This document shows positions 14,253-16,677 of a DNA stretch of 16,677 bases, piece by piece; position 1 is the stretch's first letter, and each line of letters begins with the position of its first letter. Source of the DNA: Sulfurimonas sp. (GTDB taxonomy: Bacteria > Campylobacterota > Campylobacteria > Campylobacterales > Sulfurimonadaceae); the NCBI GenBank assembly GCA_015487435.1, contig WFPU01000026.1, positions 1-16,677 on the forward strand, read 5' to 3'. Below the pieces are notes generated by a model. That model did no database searches, was not told the DNA's origin, and worked only from the letters and a program-made list of their open reading frames with translations. A program made the position numbers and the translations under genes.

Positions 14253-14933
14253 ATGCCAAAAGGTATTACAAATCTTGAAGCGACTTTAGGATATGAGTTT
14301 AAAAATAAAAAACTTATTACCGAAGCATTGACGCATAAAAGCTATAAACAACCTTATGATAACGAGCGTTTAGAGTTTTTAGGTGATGCTGTTTTAGATT
14401 TGGTTGTTGGAGAATTTTTATATAAAAACTTTCCTAAATCAGATGAAGGTGAGTTGTCTAAACTTCGTGCCTCTTTAGTTAATGAGGGTGGCTTTAATAA
14501 ATTAGCAAATTATTTAGGTTTAGGGCATTATATCTATCTCTCTAATGCTGAAGAAAAAAATGGTGGGCGTGAAAAATCATCATTACTCTCAAATGCTTTT
14601 GAAGCTATTATTGGTGCAATATATTTAGAATCAGGATTAGAGATTGTAAGTAAAATAATATTAAATTTATTAGAAAAAAATTATGAAAAAATAAGTCTTG
14701 ATGATTTGTTTAAAGATTTTAAAACAGCACTTCAAGAGATAACGCAATCAAGATTTGGTTTAATCCCTGAGTATAAAGTATTAGCATCTCGTGGACCTGA
14801 TCATAAAAAAGAGTTTGAGATAGCTGTAATTATTGATGACAAAGAGTATGCTAGAGCTATTGGTAAAAGTAAAAAAATTGCACAGCAAGAGGCATCTAAA
14901 ATAGCTTTAGAGATTTTAAAGGATGAAAAATGA
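14253..14933 (+). CDS. rnc: Ribonuclease III
   Basis: A 226-residue, normal-length double-stranded RNA endonuclease that processes rRNA precursors and other structured RNAs; in type II CRISPR systems it cuts crRNA-tracrRNA duplexes. The catalytic domain (about 1-150) carries the signature NERLEFLGDAVL with Glu38, Glu41 and Asp45. The second metal-binding cluster reads LLSNAFEA: Glu117 is present but the position of E. coli Asp114 is Asn114. A double-stranded RNA binding domain covers about 153-224 (DFKTALQEITQ to KKIAQQEASKIALEIL). The ATG immediately follows the rnhA stop without a gap, so the two are translated together. Confidence 0.96.
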   Translation: MPKGITNLEATLGYEFKNKKLITEALTHKSYKQPYDNERLEFLGDAVLDLVVGEFLYKNFPKSDEGELSKLRASLVNEGGFNKLANYLGLGHYIYLSNAEEKNGGREKSSLLSNAFEAIIGAIYLESGLEIVSKIILNLLEKNYEKISLDDLFKDFKTALQEITQSRFGLIPEYKVLASRGPDHKKEFEIAVIIDDKEYARAIGKSKKIAQQEASKIALEILKDEK

Positions 14934-15016
14934 ATCATCTCGTTAAAGGTGTAGCTTTTATTCTGCGCTCAGAAATTGCACAGAACACACGAGTGACTGA
15001 ACATAATCATGAATAG
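14930..15016 (+). CDS. Possible 28-codon ORF between rnc and aroC
   Basis: ATG at 14930 overlaps the rnc stop (ATGA), with AAAGGA just upstream at good spacing. The ORF ends at TAG 15014-15016, 8 bases into aroC in another frame. The peptide starts MNHLVKGVAFILRSEIAQNT and ends with EHNHE. Codons such as CTG, CGC and CTC are less AT-biased than in the neighbours. It fills the 75-bp gap exactly and aroC has no strong ribosome-binding site, so it may be a coupling ORF or a true small protein. No homologue is known to me. Confidence 0.4.
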   Translation: MNHLVKGVAFILRSEIAQNTRVTEHNHE

Positions 15017-16082
15017 CTTTGGACAAAAGATAAGATTTTCTACATTTGGAGAATCACATGGGGTAGCTCTTGGTTGTATCCTTGATGGAGTTCCTGCAGG
15101 ACTTAGTATTGATGAGCTATATATTCAAAGTGAACTAGATCGTCGTAAACCTGGTAAAAGTGAATTTGAGACTGCAAGAAAAGAAGCTGATAAAGTTGAG
15201 ATTCTCTCTGGAGTTTTTGAGGGTATAAGTACAGGTACTCCAATAGCGATGATTATTTATAATACCAACCAAAAATCTAAAGACTACTCAAATATTAAAG
15301 ATATATTCCGTCCAGGGCACGCTGATTTTACTTATTTTCATAAATATGGCTTAAGAGATTATCGTGGTGGCGGTAGATCTTCTGCACGCGAAACAGCAGC
15401 AAGAGTTGCTGCTGGTGCTATTGCAAAGTTGATGCTAAAAGAGTTAGGGATTGATGTTAAAAGTGGAATTAGTGCAGTTGATGGGATAGAAGCTAAAGAG
15501 TATGATTTTTCATACGCTAAAAATAGTTTAATATATGCTCTTGACTCAAGAGTTGAAGAGGCTCAAAAAGAGGTAATATTAAAAGCTAAAAATGAACACG
15601 ATTCTGTTGGTGGAGTAGCTAAAGTTATAGTAACTGGAGCACCAATAGGGTTAGGTCAACCACTATATTATAAACTTGATGGTGTTTTGGCTGACGCAAT
15701 GATGGGAATAAATGCTGTAAAAGCCGTTGAGATAGGTGATGGAATATTAAGCTCATCAGTTAACGGTTCTCTAAATAATGATGAAATTACAAAAGATGGA
15801 TTTTTGTCTAATCATTCAGGTGGAATATTAGGCGGTATTAGTAACGGAGATGAAATAGTTATGAATGTGTATTTTAAACCAACGCCATCAATTTTTAAAT
15901 CGCAACATACTGTAACAACTCAAAATGAAGAGGTTGATTTTTCCCTAAAAGGTAGACATGATCCATGTGTAGCAGTACGAGGGACTATTGTTTGTGAAGC
16001 GATGGCAGCTTTAGTTATAGCTGATATGCTAGTTTTAAATATGGGTTCAAAAATGGATGGAGTTATAAACTACTATAAATAA
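15009..16082 (+). CDS. aroC: Chorismate synthase
   Basis: A 357-residue enzyme for the last common step of aromatic biosynthesis, converting 5-enolpyruvylshikimate-3-phosphate to chorismate with reduced FMN. Signature segments are present: the N-terminal FSTFGESHG with catalytic His17, RPGHADFTYFHKYGLRDYRG (about 98-117) with the second catalytic His101, and GGRSSARETAARVAAGA. GGILGGISNGDEI and the late KGRHDPCVAVR segment are also family landmarks. Length is typical of the 350-370 residue monofunctional class. The start codon lies in the end of the 28-codon ORF. The enzyme requires an external flavin reductase; none is adjacent. Confidence 0.96.
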   Translation: MNSFGQKIRFSTFGESHGVALGCILDGVPAGLSIDELYIQSELDRRKPGKSEFETARKEADKVEILSGVFEGISTGTPIAMIIYNTNQKSKDYSNIKDIFRPGHADFTYFHKYGLRDYRGGGRSSARETAARVAAGAIAKLMLKELGIDVKSGISAVDGIEAKEYDFSYAKNSLIYALDSRVEEAQKEVILKAKNEHDSVGGVAKVIVTGAPIGLGQPLYYKLDGVLADAMMGINAVKAVEIGDGILSSSVNGSLNNDEITKDGFLSNHSGGILGGISNGDEIVMNVYFKPTPSIFKSQHTVTTQNEEVDFSLKGRHDPCVAVRGTIVCEAMAALVIADMLVLNMGSKMDGVINYYK

Positions 16083-16093
16083 AAGGGGATATT

Positions 16094-16510
16094 ATGACTG
16101 GTATATATAAAGATACAAATAGTGATGAATGGTATTTTCCAAATAATAGCTATATCTTAAGTGAAACAGATGAAAGAGGTATCATTACCTATGCCAATGA
16201 TATTTTTTGTGAAATTGCAGGGTACAATTTAAAAGAGTTAATAGGCGAACCTCATAATATAGTTAGACATCCAGATATGCCAAAGATCGCCTTTAAAAGG
16301 TTGTGGGATGATGTTCAAACAAAAGGTTTTTGGACTGGTATAGTAAAAAATTTAAGAAAAGACAGAGCTTGTTATTGGGTACATGCTACAGTATTGAGGC
16401 GTATAAATTCTAAAGGGGATGTATCATATCTTTCAATTAGAGTAGCACCATCAAGAAAAGATGTTGAAGCATCTATATTATTATATTCTGAATTAAAAGC
16501 TAAAGAGTAA
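16094..16510 (+). CDS. Single PAS-domain protein, Aer-like
   Basis: A 138-residue cytoplasmic protein made of one PAS domain (about 16-120) of the aerotaxis-receptor type: SETDERGIITYANDIFCEIA, then GEPHNIVRHPDMP, and the FWTGIVKNLRKD segment. In Aer this domain binds FAD and senses redox state. This protein lacks the membrane and methyl-accepting signalling parts. Stand-alone versions are common in Campylobacterota and may act with separate chemotaxis receptors; that is inference. It follows aroC by 11 bp with a good ribosome-binding site, AAAGGGG. Confidence 0.88.
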   Translation: MTGIYKDTNSDEWYFPNNSYILSETDERGIITYANDIFCEIAGYNLKELIGEPHNIVRHPDMPKIAFKRLWDDVQTKGFWTGIVKNLRKDRACYWVHATVLRRINSKGDVSYLSIRVAPSRKDVEASILLYSELKAKE

Positions 16511-16512
16511 TT

Positions 16513-16644
16513 ATGAACTTAGAGGTTGCTAAAAAACTTATTGGTAAAGAATTACAAAAGTATAAAAATGATAAAACATGCTTTAAGTCATATACAGACT
16601 GTATAAGAGAGTTGAATGCTTGGCTTAAAGAGATGAAAAAATAA
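16513..16644 (+). CDS. Small hypothetical protein, 43 residues
   Basis: ATG at 16513, two bases after the PAS stop, opens a 43-codon frame ending TAA 16642-16644. The product starts MNLEVAKKLIGKELQKYKND and ends LKEMKK. It is charged, helical in character, with two cysteines and no membrane segment. The last base of its stop is the A of the next ATG (TAATG), a junction type seen elsewhere in this operon. Position and codon use favour a genuine gene; the family is unknown, possibly a small partner of the PAS protein. Confidence 0.6.
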   Translation: MNLEVAKKLIGKELQKYKNDKTCFKSYTDCIRELNAWLKEMKK

Positions 16645-16677
16645 TGAATATATTTTGTTCAAAATTATATGAAAATC
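16644..16677 (+). CDS. Start of a further gene, cut by the window end
   Basis: ATG at 16644 overlaps the previous stop by one base, and the frame MNIFCSKLYEN stays open to the end of the window. AAAGAG lies upstream (16627-16632). Too short to identify. Confidence 0.45.
   Translation, partial: MNIFCSKLYEN

Overview
The window is AT-rich, compact bacterial DNA that most resembles a free-living Campylobacterota (epsilonproteobacterial) genome of the Sulfurimonas/Sulfuricurvum type. The evidence is the gene set and order (ccoG, a LapB-like TPR protein, rnhA, rnc, aroC), the codon use, and the single-domain PAS protein. The genus is an inference; no rRNA or tRNA gene is present.

Region 1 (1-452) is the end of a type II-C-like CRISPR array. 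It has one truncated repeat, two complete 36-bp repeats and one degenerate terminal repeat, separating three spacers of 30-31 nt. The right half of the last repeat has collapsed into an 11-G run and abuts a 123-bp palindromic mobile element (copy A). A CRISPR-repeat-like fragment lies on the far side of that element. No cas gene is visible; the locus presumably continues to the left.

Region 2 (about 490-4701, + strand) holds comM/yifB, preceded by a 17-codon ORF that overlaps its start; a HAD phosphatase with a possible leaderless start; and an NAD(P)-aldehyde dehydrogenase with its usual DUF779 partner. Region 3 (4702-8491) holds a second copy of the palindromic element (copy B), between convergent genes, and a full-length minus-strand metH. 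Region 4 (8597-10429) has its own promoter and encodes a lipoprotein with a C-terminal EF-hand loop and a TraF/FadL-like outer-membrane beta-barrel protein.

Region 5 (10514-16677, + strand) starts with ccoG (cbb3-oxidase maturation). It is then interrupted by copy C of the palindromic element, flanked by a 9-bp direct repeat and carrying an internal 36-bp tandem duplication. A tightly packed run follows: an unknown membrane-anchored protein, a LapB-like protein, rnhA, rnc, a possible 28-codon ORF, aroC, a PAS protein, a 43-codon ORF and the start of a further gene. Many junctions overlap (ATGA, TAATG, or a 26-bp overlap), so translational coupling is likely.

The least ordinary content is the CRISPR end with promoter-bearing repeats, and the three-copy family of covarying hairpin elements. 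One copy of that family has eroded or capped the array, and another separates ccoG from its downstream operon.
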